Notes: generated from the sequence alone by a model not told the origin. 64,000 nucleotides of DNA from an uncultured Sphingomonadaceae bacterium (GCA_947499975.1 CANMQE010000002.1:434001-498000); one strand, 5' to 3'. Shown: positions 33,382-42,523, counted from the first letter of the stretch. Made by a program: numbers and translations.

Positions 33382-34196
33382 GCGCCGCACCGAGTGCGGG
33401 GCCGTTGGGCGCAGTCACGATCTGGCTGCGCAAGGTCAAGGCCATCATCCTGCGCGAGATAGGCTCGCGCTACACCGGCGATGCCCTTGGCTATCTGTGG
33501 GCCTATATCGTGCCGCTGGCGTGGATCGGCGTGATCTACGTGCTGTTCATCGCGCTGGATCGCACGATACCCATCGACACCGATATCGGCAGCTTCATCT
33601 GCTCCGGCGTCGTGCCCTATATTTGCGCGCGTTACGCGGTAAACGCGATCCTGCGCGCGCGCACCGCCTATCGGCACATCCTGTCATTCTCCACGGTCAG
33701 CCACAACTTGGTTGCCTGTTCGGTCTTCCTGCTGGAGCTGGGAAACAGCATCCTCGTATTCCTGGTGCTGTTGCTGTTGAACTACGCGGCATTCGGCTAT
33801 TTCGAGATGCACGATCCCGCGCTCGCCCTGTGGGGCTTTTTCCTCGCGGTGACGAGCGGCGGCGCCTTCGGCTATCTGATGATGTCGCTTTCCACGGTAT
33901 GGCCCGCGCTCTCGCGCGCGACGCCGGTTCTGCTGCGTCCGTTCTTCTATATCTCGGGCGTGTTCTACACCGCCAACGAGCTGACGCCCGACATACGCGA
34001 ACTGTTCTCGTGGAACCCGCTGTTTCACGGCATCGAAATCCTGCGCAACGGCCTCTTCGAAGGTTACGAATCGCTGCTGGGTGCCAGCACTGTGCCGCTG
34101 GTCTTCATCATCGGCTGCATTGCGGTGGGCTTCGTGGTCCAGCGTCGCCGCTTCTCCGGAGAAGGAACCGAGGAGGACGCGTCATGGGCGATCTGA
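33378..34196 (+). CDS. vexB: Capsule ABC transporter permease (VexB/KpsM)
   Basis: ABC-2 permease of the capsule exporter. Six hydrophobic segments are seen within 272 residues; the N-terminal amphipathic region VKAIILREIGSRYTGDALGYLW and the end PLFHGIEILRNGLFEGY are KpsM-family hallmarks. Starts in an ATGA overlap with vexA and overlaps the ATPase gene by 13 bases, so the exporter subunits are tightly coupled. Confidence 0.92.
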   Translation: MSAAPSAGPLGAVTIWLRKVKAIILREIGSRYTGDALGYLWAYIVPLAWIGVIYVLFIALDRTIPIDTDIGSFICSGVVPYICARYAVNAILRARTAYRHILSFSTVSHNLVACSVFLLELGNSILVFLVLLLLNYAAFGYFEMHDPALALWGFFLAVTSGGAFGYLMMSLSTVWPALSRATPVLLRPFFYISGVFYTANELTPDIRELFSWNPLFHGIEILRNGLFEGYESLLGASTVPLVFIIGCIAVGFVVQRRRFSGEGTEEDASWAI

Positions 34197-34894
34197 TGAT
34201 CGGGTTCGAGAACTGCACCAAGGAGTTTCCGCTCGACAACGATCATCGCGTCATCCTGGACGAGGCGACGCTGATGTTCGATCCGGGCGACAGGGTGGCC
34301 GTTCTGGGTGCGCCCAGTTCGGGCAAGACGACGGTGGCCAATCTTATGGCGGGCTTCGGCAGGCCCACGGCCGGGCAGGTCCACCGCAGCGGGCGCATAT
34401 CATGGCCGCTGGGTTTCGCTGGCGCTTTCCACCCCTCGATGACGGGCGTTCGCAATATCGAGATCATCGCCGATCTGGCGGAGGAGCCCCGCAACTGGGT
34501 GAGCGCCTATGTCGCCGAGTTTTCCGAACTGGGCGATGATTACTACCGTCCGCTGGAAACCTATTCATCCTCCATGCGGTCGCGCCTGGGATTTGCGCTG
34601 AGCATGGCCATTCCCGCCGATACCTATGTGGTGGATGGAAACGTGGGCTCCGGCTCTCCGGCGTACAGGGCGAAGTGCGAAGTTGCCTTTGATAGCAAAC
34701 TCGACAATGCAGGGTTGTTCCTCGTCACCCAGTCACCGAAAATGGCGGAGAAGTTCGGTCGCCGGTTTGCCGTGCTGAGGGATGGCCACTTCGTGCTGTT
34801 CGAGGATTTCAGCGCTGCCGAGAAGGCATTCGAGGAACAACTGGCGGAGCAGGACGACCTGCGGCTGCTGGTGGAGGGATTTGCCAATGACTGA
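34184..34894 (+). CDS. vexC: Capsule ABC transporter ATPase (VexC/KpsT), degenerate Walker B
   Basis: ATP-binding subunit paired with the KpsM-type permease. Walker A GAPSSGKTT lies at about residues 44-52 and a KpsT-type signature (YSSSMRSRLGFALSM) follows. The Walker B region reads TYVVDGNVGSGS: the catalytic Glu that normally follows the Asp is Gly, an unusual change that should slow ATP hydrolysis. The switch region (FLVTQSPKMAEKFG) has Gln-Ser in place of a clear His. The start at 34184 has GGAGGACGC upstream; the long open frame before it is a shadow of vexB. 236 residues, normal length. Confidence 0.88.
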   Translation: MGDLMIGFENCTKEFPLDNDHRVILDEATLMFDPGDRVAVLGAPSSGKTTVANLMAGFGRPTAGQVHRSGRISWPLGFAGAFHPSMTGVRNIEIIADLAEEPRNWVSAYVAEFSELGDDYYRPLETYSSSMRSRLGFALSMAIPADTYVVDGNVGSGSPAYRAKCEVAFDSKLDNAGLFLVTQSPKMAEKFGRRFAVLRDGHFVLFEDFSAAEKAFEEQLAEQDDLRLLVEGFAND

Positions 34895-34923
34895 GTTTGC
34901 GGCACAAGAAGCGAGCGTTTGCT

Positions 34924-36324
34924 ATGGATAACAAGGCACGGCTGGAAGCCTGGAAAAAATCGAAATCCATCGGTTCGGGTTCGCGCGGGAAAGAGCCGAC
35001 CGACAAGAGCGGCACGCCCGCCTATCGGGACGATGCGCCGGAAGCCGACATCTCGGACCTGCTGGAAACCGGCGAGACGGGCTCGGATACGCAGCGGTCC
35101 GCCGAGGAACGCAAGGCAGAGCGCGCGGCCCAGCGCCGCGCTGCGCGCAAGGAAGAACTGCGCCAGCAGGACGAGGAACGGCGCAAGGAGATCGAGGCTC
35201 TCCTGCCCACCGACACGGACGTAACGGCACGGCTGGAAGAGCTGAACCGGCGTGAGCGCCGCCGCCATGTGAAGCGGCTGCGTTCTCTGGCCTTGTTCGG
35301 ATTGGTGCCCGTGCTGCTGGCGATCGCGTATTTTGCCTTCATCAAGGAACACTATTTCGAAACCGAGGCATCCTTCGCCATCCAGACGGTGAATTCCGCG
35401 CCCCAGTCCCCGGCGGCCAATATCCTTGGCGTGGGCGGCGGCGGTGCCGGGATGACCGATGGCTACCGTGTGCGCGAATACCTGCGGTCCGCCGAAGTGA
35501 TGCGGATCATGGAGGCCGAGCATGGCTATCTCAGTCATTTCGACGGTGCCGAGGCCGGTTCGGCCAATCTCGATCTCGACGCCTATCGCGATCGCGTCTC
35601 CATCCTCGCCGATCAGCAGGAAGGCATTCTCACTCTCAACGTGGCGGCCGAAACGCCCGAAGACGCCGTGCGCTATGCCGACATCCTGATCGAACTGGCG
35701 CGCAACAAGGTGCTGGAAATCTCGCGTTCCATCGATGAGGACCAGCTGGCCGATCTCCTCTCCGTTGAGCAGGAGGCGCAGGACCGGCTGAACCAGGCCC
35801 AGGGGCGTGTGCAGGAAGTGCAGATGCAGCAGGCCGAACTCGATCCCCGCCTTTCCGCGGAAGGGTTGTATACGATCATCAACAATCTGGAGGTACAGCT
35901 GGCAGAGGCAGAAGCGCAGCGACAGGCGCTTATTGCCAACGGCCTGACGGAAAGCCCCTTCCTGCCCAGGCTGAACGCCCGCGTGAATGCGCTGGAGCAG
36001 CAGATCGCGCAGCAGCAGGATCGGCTTGGTGGATCGCAGGGCGATGCCTCGCTTGGCCGTTCGCTCGCCGCGTTTGAAACTGCGGTGGCCGAACGCGATG
36101 CGGCGGCGACCACGCTCGCCTCTGCGCGCAGCACGCTGGAACAGGCGCGCCTTCGGGGGCTTGAGCAGCGCAAGTACCTGGTGGTAATCGCGCAGCCCAT
36201 GCAGCCGGTGCAGCGCGAGGAGAGCCGCTTGCTGGATATTCTCCTGGCTCTTGCAGCGGCACTCGCGGCGATCCTGATCGTTGGTGTGATCATGCTGAGA
36301 AGACCCATGAAAGAGACGCTATGA
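34924..36324 (+). CDS. vexD: Capsule export polysaccharide co-polymerase (VexD/KpsE)
   Basis: Inner-membrane PCP-type protein linking the ABC exporter to the outer-membrane channel. A charged cytoplasmic segment of about 115 residues (ERKAERAAQRRAARKEELRQ) precedes helix one (LALFGLVPVLLAIAYFAFI, about 121-139); the periplasmic part has a chain-length domain and a long coiled coil (EVQMQQAELDPRLSAEGL, LNARVNALEQQIAQQQDRLG), and helix two (LLALAAALAAILIVGVIML) ends the protein. 466 residues, similar to VexD (about 434) with a longer N terminus. ATG 34924 is preferred over a TTG at 34897. Its stop overlaps vexE. Confidence 0.9.
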   Translation: MDNKARLEAWKKSKSIGSGSRGKEPTDKSGTPAYRDDAPEADISDLLETGETGSDTQRSAEERKAERAAQRRAARKEELRQQDEERRKEIEALLPTDTDVTARLEELNRRERRRHVKRLRSLALFGLVPVLLAIAYFAFIKEHYFETEASFAIQTVNSAPQSPAANILGVGGGGAGMTDGYRVREYLRSAEVMRIMEAEHGYLSHFDGAEAGSANLDLDAYRDRVSILADQQEGILTLNVAAETPEDAVRYADILIELARNKVLEISRSIDEDQLADLLSVEQEAQDRLNQAQGRVQEVQMQQAELDPRLSAEGLYTIINNLEVQLAEAEAQRQALIANGLTESPFLPRLNARVNALEQQIAQQQDRLGGSQGDASLGRSLAAFETAVAERDAAATTLASARSTLEQARLRGLEQRKYLVVIAQPMQPVQREESRLLDILLALAAALAAILIVGVIMLRRPMKETL

Positions 36325-38168
36325 GTGATGAGGGGCTGACAGGACAGATGAACGCCTCCGAGGCGCTGGTTTCGCGCTTCGAGCAGACGGGGGAAGTCGA
36401 TCTCCTCGAAATCCAGTCGCTCGATCTCGCCGATGCCGCCACCTACCAGCGCGTGAGAGACAGGATCGTGCGCCCCCTGATCGAGAAGGATCGGACGCGC
36501 GATGCCGTTGATGTGCTGGCCGTGCTTCTCCGCTCGCCCGCCGCACGCCATGCCGACAAGGTGACGCGGGCGCACCTGACGTGGGAGTTCGACAGGCAGC
36601 AGGCGAGGCCGCTGTTTGCAGAGATCATGCGCAATCACGAAGGTGATGCCTCCGGCATCGGCGTCGTGCTCACCCGTCTGCTGAAGGCCAAGGAATTCCA
36701 ATACGCCGCCGATCTGTCGGAAGGCTTTCAGGATTGGCCCAAGGACGCGCGGATCACGACCCTGGCGCTGAAGGCATTTATCCGTGCGGACCGGACCGAG
36801 AACGCCTTTACGCTTCTGGAATCGCGCGGCGACCAGAATGACATGGGGCAGCTGGCGCTGTGGCTGCAACTGCTCAACAAGCGCAAGCGTTACGAAGAGG
36901 TGCTGAAGCGGGCGCCAAGCCTCGACGATCCCGATGCCTACTCTGCCGCCGTTCACCTGGAGGTGGGCGACGCGCTGCTGGCGCTGGCACGCCGGGACGA
37001 TGCCGTGGAACGTTTTGGCCGCGCCCTGCAGATCGAGCCTGACAATGTCCGCGGGCTGGCCCGCCGCGGCGAGACGTTGCTGATCAAGAACGATTACCGC
37101 GCCGCCCGCATCGACCTTGCCCGTGCGCTGGAACTGGCACCACAGCTCAATCACCTCAACGTCTGGCTGGGCCGGGCGCTGAAGGGAGCAGGTGAATACG
37201 ATCGCGCGGCAGACCTGATGGTGGCCGCCTGCCTGAACCAGCCAGAGAGCGTCGAGCTGCGCCGTGCGGCGGCCTCCGCGCTCAGCCAGGCGGGCCGTCC
37301 CGAGGCTGCGATGCGCCTCTACGATCACCTCCTGAAATCACGCGAGGCCGGCCTACCCGACGATTTCCATCGCGGGCTGGAAGCCCTGTGGGACAAGGTG
37401 GACGATGTGGAGGTGCCCAAGGCCCGCTTCGACTGGGCTTGGCAGTTTCGTGACAAGGAACGCTTCACCGATCGCCAGGAATGGGAGCGGCGCGGCAAGT
37501 GGGGCCTGCTGGCGGACCGGCTGATCTACGACTGGCTGGAATGCCGGATGGAAGAGGCCGGACAGGTGCTGGACAAGGTCAGCGAGCTGGATCCGCTGCA
37601 CGAAATGGTGCAGCCGCTGATTGACCAGGGGCGCGGCGTCATCTTCGCATCCGCCCATATCGGCGCGATGTTCACAGGCCCGCTGGCGCTGGAACTGCTG
37701 GGGTTCGAGAACCGCTGGATGGCGTCCACCCCCGGCCTGCCATCGGTCAGCTTCAACCGCCAGCTTATCAGCACCAGCGACCAGACCGAGGCGCAGGTCG
37801 CGCGTCAGGCCATGCGCGCGTTGGCGCAGGGCGCAACGCTGACGATTGCGGTGGATGGTGCGATGAATGTCGCCGCGCCAAGGATCGCCTTCGAAGGGCA
37901 GGAAATCACTTATGCAGGGTTCGCCTCGCGCCTTGCCTACAAGCAGAAAGCACCCTCGGTATTTGCCGTGCCGCAGTGGCGTGACGGGATAATCGAGCAT
38001 CACCTCGCCAAGCTGCCATACCCGAAGGAAGGCGAGACGCTGGACGAATTCACGGCGCGCTGGCGAGAAGCCTATCTGGACCAGCTGCGCGTCGTGCTTT
38101 CGGCGGCGCCGGAAAACCTTCGCCTCGCAGGTGGCATCTGGCGCCATATCGTTCCGCAGGGAACCTAA
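36321..38168 (+). CDS. vexE: VexE-like protein: TPR region plus LpxL-type acyltransferase domain
   Basis: A 615-residue protein in the position of Salmonella VexE, which is needed to place an acylated HexNAc at the reducing end of Vi and anchor it. Residues about 200-350 are TPR repeats (DDAVERFGRALQIEPDN, YRAARIDLARALELAPQ). The C-terminal 190 residues resemble the LpxL/HtrB acyltransferase fold: GVIFASAHIGAMFTGPLALE (about 437), TIAVDGAMN (about 510), YAGFASRLAYKQKAPSVFAV. In the H-x4-D/E motif the acid is not present (HIGAMF). Starts in ATGA overlap with vexD; stop overlaps the lyase start (TAATG). Confidence 0.85.
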   Translation: MSDEGLTGQMNASEALVSRFEQTGEVDLLEIQSLDLADAATYQRVRDRIVRPLIEKDRTRDAVDVLAVLLRSPAARHADKVTRAHLTWEFDRQQARPLFAEIMRNHEGDASGIGVVLTRLLKAKEFQYAADLSEGFQDWPKDARITTLALKAFIRADRTENAFTLLESRGDQNDMGQLALWLQLLNKRKRYEEVLKRAPSLDDPDAYSAAVHLEVGDALLALARRDDAVERFGRALQIEPDNVRGLARRGETLLIKNDYRAARIDLARALELAPQLNHLNVWLGRALKGAGEYDRAADLMVAACLNQPESVELRRAAASALSQAGRPEAAMRLYDHLLKSREAGLPDDFHRGLEALWDKVDDVEVPKARFDWAWQFRDKERFTDRQEWERRGKWGLLADRLIYDWLECRMEEAGQVLDKVSELDPLHEMVQPLIDQGRGVIFASAHIGAMFTGPLALELLGFENRWMASTPGLPSVSFNRQLISTSDQTEAQVARQAMRALAQGATLTIAVDGAMNVAAPRIAFEGQEITYAGFASRLAYKQKAPSVFAVPQWRDGIIEHHLAKLPYPKEGETLDEFTARWREAYLDQLRVVLSAAPENLRLAGGIWRHIVPQGT

Positions 38169-39370
38169 TGGCCCGCGTTTCTGCGATCCGCTTTTCCGCC
38201 GTCGGCCTGGTGCTGCTGGCGGCAGCGGCGCTGGCGCTCATCCTGCTCGGCTCTCCACGCAGTACCAGTGCGGCGCTTACCGCCGTGCAGGCGTGCAGCA
38301 CCGGGCTGACGTTGCGTGATGGCCGGGTCGTTGCGGCCGATTACCTCGCCAGGCGCGATGGCTTTGCCGACGCGGCAGACACCACGGGCGGGCTGGGGCA
38401 ACGGCTGTACCGCGTCACCTCCACGGCAGACAATGTGCGCAATCCCGCCGCCGGCACGCTGCGCCACGCGGTGGAGGCGGCCACGGCGCGCGGGGGCGGC
38501 TATATCCTTTTCGATCTGCCGCGCGGTTCCGCTCCGATAGCATTGGGATCGCCGCTGCGCCCCGGATCGAACCTGACCTTCGATGGTGGATGTGCCGAGC
38601 CGCGCATTGTTGACCGCAGTGCAGGCTCCGCGATTTATCTCGATGGCGTGCAGAACGTGATCGTGATCGGCGTGGCGCTCTCCCAGTCGGGCTTTGGCGA
38701 CCGGGAAGAGGGCGGGGACTGCATCACCGTTCGCGATGGCGCGGACAGGATCTGGGTGTCCTCCTCCGCCTTCTCCGCCTGCCGCGACGGCATGATAGAC
38801 GTGACGGCCAAACGAGGCGATCGCCGCGGCCGCGTGACCATTTCCGACAATCATTTCAGCGATCACGACAAGGTGATGCTCGTCACCGCGGCTGCGCCCG
38901 CTGGCGGGGCGTGTTTCGCGGGCGACGTTGACAATGCGCAGCTACAGGTGAGCCTGCTGCGCAACCGCTTCGTTCGCGTGGCGCAGCGTATTCCCCGTGT
39001 CGCGGGGGACAGCTTCGTGCATTCCTACGGCAACGACATCGCCTTTGCGCCGCGCCGCCGGAATTCTGGCGAGATGAGCGGGTCCTACGGCGCGCTTGCC
39101 CGCGATGGCGGGCGATTGCTGTCGCAGGCCAACCGCTACCGCTCGATGGCCAGCAACAGGCGTCTCAATGGGTTGGAAGCCTATGGGCCCCGGCGCAGTG
39201 ATGGAGCCTGCGGCGGGCAGGGCTCCGTGCTTTCGATAGACGATGATTTCGGGCCGGGGCTGGATGTGCAGGAGAACAACAGCAATCGCGTCTCCACCCG
39301 CAGTTTCGGCCTGCGGGATCGGTCGACTGCCTGGCAGGGTGGCCGCGTTGCCGGGCCTGCCCTGCGCTGA
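38168..39370 (+). CDS. vexL: Pectate-lyase-superfamily protein, VexL-like periplasmic Vi lyase candidate
   Basis: A 400-residue parallel beta-helix lyase of the PL1 type with an N-terminal signal/anchor (VGLVLLAAAALALILLG, about 12-28). The core has GGDCITVRDGADRIWVSSSA, SACRDGMIDVT (Asp residues for Ca2+), then FVRVAQRIPRVAGDSFVHSY with the R-x-P-R motif carrying the catalytic Arg. In Vi-like loci of other bacteria a periplasmic lyase (VexL) degrades polymer that stalls during export; the TAATG coupling to vexE supports that role here. Six scattered Cys may form disulphides. Salmonella lacks this gene. Confidence 0.8.
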   Translation: MARVSAIRFSAVGLVLLAAAALALILLGSPRSTSAALTAVQACSTGLTLRDGRVVAADYLARRDGFADAADTTGGLGQRLYRVTSTADNVRNPAAGTLRHAVEAATARGGGYILFDLPRGSAPIALGSPLRPGSNLTFDGGCAEPRIVDRSAGSAIYLDGVQNVIVIGVALSQSGFGDREEGGDCITVRDGADRIWVSSSAFSACRDGMIDVTAKRGDRRGRVTISDNHFSDHDKVMLVTAAAPAGGACFAGDVDNAQLQVSLLRNRFVRVAQRIPRVAGDSFVHSYGNDIAFAPRRRNSGEMSGSYGALARDGGRLLSQANRYRSMASNRRLNGLEAYGPRRSDGACGGQGSVLSIDDDFGPGLDVQENNSNRVSTRSFGLRDRSTAWQGGRVAGPALR

Positions 39371-39374
39371 TCCG

Positions 39375-40442
39375 TCAGCCGTTATATTGGGCGATTACGC
39401 GGCGGCGTTCTTCCACATACCATGGCATGGCCGTCTCAAGCCCGGTGGTGATGGTGTGCGTGGGTGAATAGCCCAGCAGTTCGCGGCCCTTGTCGATCGA
39501 GGCCAGCGAGTGGCGCACGTCGCCCTTGCGGAAATCGCCGTGCACCGGCTCCTTGTCGTAGGCGATGCCGTAATTGTTCAATTCGCTGCGGATGCGGGCG
39601 AACAGATCGTTCAGCGTGGTGCGCTGGCCCACGGCCACGTTCACCACTTCATCATTGCCGCGAAGCTGCGCCAGCCCGGCGCGCAGATTGGCCTGCACGG
39701 CGTTGTCGACGAAACAGAAATCGCGGCTTGTCTCACCATCGCCATTGATCGTGATCGGCTGGTTGTCGATCATCAGATCGGTCCATTTAGGGATCACCGC
39801 GGCATAGGCGCCCTGCGGATCCTGCCGTGGGCCGAACACGTTGAAATAGCGCAGTCCCACGGACGAGAAGTCATAGGTGCGGCGATAGATGCTGGCGTAG
39901 ATCTCGTCGAACAGCTTGGTGGCGGCGTAGGGCGACAGGGGATTGCCGATCCGGTCCTCCACCTTGGGCAGCTGCGGCTCGTCACCATAGGTGGAACTGG
40001 AGGCGGCATAGACGAAGCTCTGCACCCCTGCCTGCCGCGCGGCATCCAGCATGTTGAGAAAGCCGGTCACGTTGACGTCGTGGCTGGTGCGCGGATCCTC
40101 GATGGAACGCGGGACGGAGCCGAGCGCCGCCTGGTGCAGGATCGCATCCACGTCCTTCACCGCGCCAGTGCAGGTGTCCCAGTCGCGAATGTCACCCTCG
40201 ATCAGGGTGAAGTTCTCCCACTTCTCGCCAACGCATGATTTGACGTGATCCAGGTTGTAGGCATGGCCGGTGGAGAAATTGTCCAGCCCGGTAACGGTCT
40301 GATCGAGTTGCAGCAGCGATTCGACGAGGTTCGATCCGATGAAGCCGGCAGCGCCTGTCACCAGCCAGTGCCGGCGATTGGCGCGCAGCCGGTCACGCAG
40401 TTCGGTCTGGCCCTCCTGATCGAACCACATATCCTTGCGCAT
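39375..40442 (-). CDS. tviC: UDP-N-acetylglucosaminuronic acid / UDP-GlcNAc 4-epimerase (TviC/WbpP-type SDR)
   Basis: Extended SDR that interconverts UDP-GlcNAcA and UDP-GalNAcA. The NAD motif [12 protein letters not shown] starts at about residue 29, after the N-terminal extension typical of TviC/Wbp[13 protein letters not shown] gives the catalytic Ser and SPYAATK the Tyr-x3-Lys; [13 protein letters not shown] is characteristic of the UDP-HexNAc subgroup. 355 residues (TviC about 348). It lies at the end of the capsule locus on the opposite strand, convergent with vexL by four bases, whereas in Salmonella it follows tviB. Together with TviB it would supply UDP-GalNAcA. Confidence 0.92.
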   Translation of the reverse strand: MRKDMWFDQEGQTELRDRLRANRRHWLVTGAAGFIGSNLVESLLQLDQTVTGLDNFSTGHAYNLDHVKSCVGEKWENFTLIEGDIRDWDTCTGAVKDVDAILHQAALGSVPRSIEDPRTSHDVNVTGFLNMLDAARQAGVQSFVYAASSSTYGDEPQLPKVEDRIGNPLSPYAATKLFDEIYASIYRRTYDFSSVGLRYFNVFGPRQDPQGAYAAVIPKWTDLMIDNQPITINGDGETSRDFCFVDNAVQANLRAGLAQLRGNDEVVNVAVGQRTTLNDLFARIRSELNNYGIAYDKEPVHGDFRKGDVRHSLASIDKGRELLGYSPTHTITTGLETAMPWYVEERRRVIAQYNG

Positions 40443-40583
40443 TTTTCTTGCCTTCCAGCCCTTTTAAGATCGTTGCGCGATAGCGCAATAGCTGAAACGG
40501 TCAACCGCGGGCCGATGCGAAGTCACGGCGATGGGAGCGGAAAATCCGGCCAGTAGGATCAAGCGGCAGGATCGACTGCGGGA

Positions 40584-42068
40584 TCAGTTGTCGTAATTGT
40601 CCAGTTCATCACCCTGCAGTGATACGACATGCACCAGGTTCGTTGCCCCGGCCTGCCCGAACGGCACGCCCGCCAGCATCGCGATGCGCGCGCCTTCGCC
40701 GGCATAGCCGTGGCGCAGGGCCATGCGCTTGCCCTTTGCGATCATCTCTTCAAAGCTGCCGATGTCCTTCGTGGCCACCGGATGGCCGCCCCACAAGAGG
40801 CACACGCGCCGCGCCACCTGCATGGACGGGGTCATCACCATCACCGGCACCGCAGGCCGTTCGCGCGCCACGCGGCGCGCGCTGCTGCCGGATGCCGTGA
40901 ATACCGCGATCGCCGTGATGTTCACCGTGTCGGCAATCGTCATGCAGGCGTGGGAAAGGGCATCGGCCAGCGTGGGATCGGGCGGCGTATCCAGCATGCG
41001 CACGCGCTGCTTGTAACCCTCGTCCTTCTCCACCTGCCGGGCGATGGAATCCATCATCAGTACCGCTTCCTCGGGCCAGTCGCCCGCGGCGGTTTCCGCG
41101 CTCAGCATCACTGCGTCGGCACCGTCGTAAACGGCATTGGCAACGTCGGACACCTCGGCGCGGGTGGGGGCGGGGCTCTCGATCATGCTTTCCAGCATCT
41201 GCGTTGCCACGATCACCGGCTTGCCCGTCAGGCGGGTGGCGTTGACGATCTTTTTCTGTAGCGGCGGAACTTCCTGCGGCTCCAGCTCCACGCCCAGGTC
41301 TCCGCGTGCCACCATGATGCCGTCGGCCAGCTCGATAATCTCGTGCAGCCGGCGCACGGCCTGCGGTTTCTCGATCTTGGCGCACAATGCGCCCCGCCGC
41401 TCTCCATTGGGGCCGTTCATCAGCTTGCGCGCTTCGGCGATGTCCTCTGGCCGCTGCACGAAGGAAAGGCCGATCCAGTCCACCCCGTGCTCCATCGCGA
41501 AGGCGAGGTCGCGCCGGTCCTTGTCGGTAAGGGCGGGGATGGGGATCTCGGCATCGGGCACGTTCACGCCCTTGCGATCGGAAATCACGCCGCCAACCTC
41601 GGCTTTGCACACGATCTCGCCATTGCTGACGGACTTGATCTTCAGGCGGATCTTGCCATCGTTCACCAGCAGGCGCTGGCCTTCTTCCACCACGTGGAAG
41701 ATTTCAGGATGCGGCAGTTCCACGCGGGTGGCATCGCCCGGCTCGCCCACGCGGTCGAACGTGAAGGTGCTGCCGTGCGGAATGGTGGCGCGGCCATCCT
41801 TGAACGTGCCCACGCGCAACTTCGGGCCTTGCAGATCGGCCAGGATAGCGATGGGCCGGTAGAATTCCTTCTCCAGCGCGCGGATATTGGCGATGGTTTG
41901 CGCATGCACCTCATGCTCGCCATGGCTCATGTTCACGCGGAAGGCATCGGCACCGGCCTGGAACAGCCGCCGCAGCATATCGATATCCCTGCAGGCAGGG
42001 CCTGTTGTGGCGAGGATCTTGACCTTGCGGCCACGCGGGCCAAGTCTGTTGGTATCGGGCTTTGCCAT
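40584..42068 (-). CDS. pyk: Pyruvate kinase
   Basis: Converts phosphoenolpyruvate and ADP to pyruvate and ATP. The N-terminal motif KILATTGPACRD, substrate loop FRVNMSHGEHE, catalytic IEKPQAV region with GIMVARGDLGVELEPQEVP and ADAVMLSAETAAGDWP are all present, followed by the C-terminal domain (AIAVFTASGSSARRVARERP). At 494 residues it is full length. It stands alone, divergent from the DUF1244 gene with 45 bases between them. Confidence 0.96.
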   Translation of the reverse strand: MAKPDTNRLGPRGRKVKILATTGPACRDIDMLRRLFQAGADAFRVNMSHGEHEVHAQTIANIRALEKEFYRPIAILADLQGPKLRVGTFKDGRATIPHGSTFTFDRVGEPGDATRVELPHPEIFHVVEEGQRLLVNDGKIRLKIKSVSNGEIVCKAEVGGVISDRKGVNVPDAEIPIPALTDKDRRDLAFAMEHGVDWIGLSFVQRPEDIAEARKLMNGPNGERRGALCAKIEKPQAVRRLHEIIELADGIMVARGDLGVELEPQEVPPLQKKIVNATRLTGKPVIVATQMLESMIESPAPTRAEVSDVANAVYDGADAVMLSAETAAGDWPEEAVLMMDSIARQVEKDEGYKQRVRMLDTPPDPTLADALSHACMTIADTVNITAIAVFTASGSSARRVARERPAVPVMVMTPSMQVARRVCLLWGGHPVATKDIGSFEEMIAKGKRMALRHGYAGEGARIAMLAGVPFGQAGATNLVHVVSLQGDELDNYDN

Positions 42069-42113
42069 GGCCCACGCCTATGACAGGCGAAGGCTACAAC
42101 ACAAGGACATAAA

Positions 42114-42419
42114 ATGAGTGAACCCCAAGATCCCCTGGAGATGCTGCCCGACGATGTGGCCGCCGATGCGTTCCGCCGGCTGGTGCGCCACTTGCGGCAT
42201 CGCCACGATGCGCAGAATATCGATCTGATGGGCCTTTCCGGCTTTTGCCGCAATTGCCTGGCAGACTGGATTCGCGATGCCGGATACGACGGCAGCAAGG
42301 ACCAGGCGCGCGAACTGATCCACGGGATGCCGATGGATGAATGGAAGGCCACGAGGCAGACCGAGGCGACGCCGGAGCAGCTTGAACGGATGAAGGCCAG
42401 TATCGCGAAGAACGCGTAA
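42114..42419 (+). CDS. DUF1244 family protein
   Basis: A 101-residue alphaproteobacterial protein with the DUF1244 signature AFRRLVRHLRHRHDAQNIDLMGLSGFCRNCLADW, including the conserved C-x2-C pair, and the later YDEAREx-type block ARELIHGMPMDEWK. Structural members are small helical proteins of unknown role. It lies upstream of gapR on the same strand. Confidence 0.93.
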   Translation: MSEPQDPLEMLPDDVAADAFRRLVRHLRHRHDAQNIDLMGLSGFCRNCLADWIRDAGYDGSKDQARELIHGMPMDEWKATRQTEATPEQLERMKASIAKNA

Positions 42420-42523
42420 GCACGGCTTTGCACAAAATGGTCCACAGTCCCGCTTGCACCGACGCGTGGCCACGCTAACCAGCGGCCAACCGATTCTCAC
42501 ATTCCTACCGGAGCATACCGAAA

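Noticed and set aside
33245..34183. Upstream extension of the vexC frame
   Set aside because: It overlaps vexA and vexB in another frame; vexC starts at 34184 after a good ribosome binding site.
40443..40583. Attachment site (copy of the tRNA-Gly 3' end) at the far end of the capsule locus
   Set aside because: No match to the tRNA 3' segment could be found in this interval.
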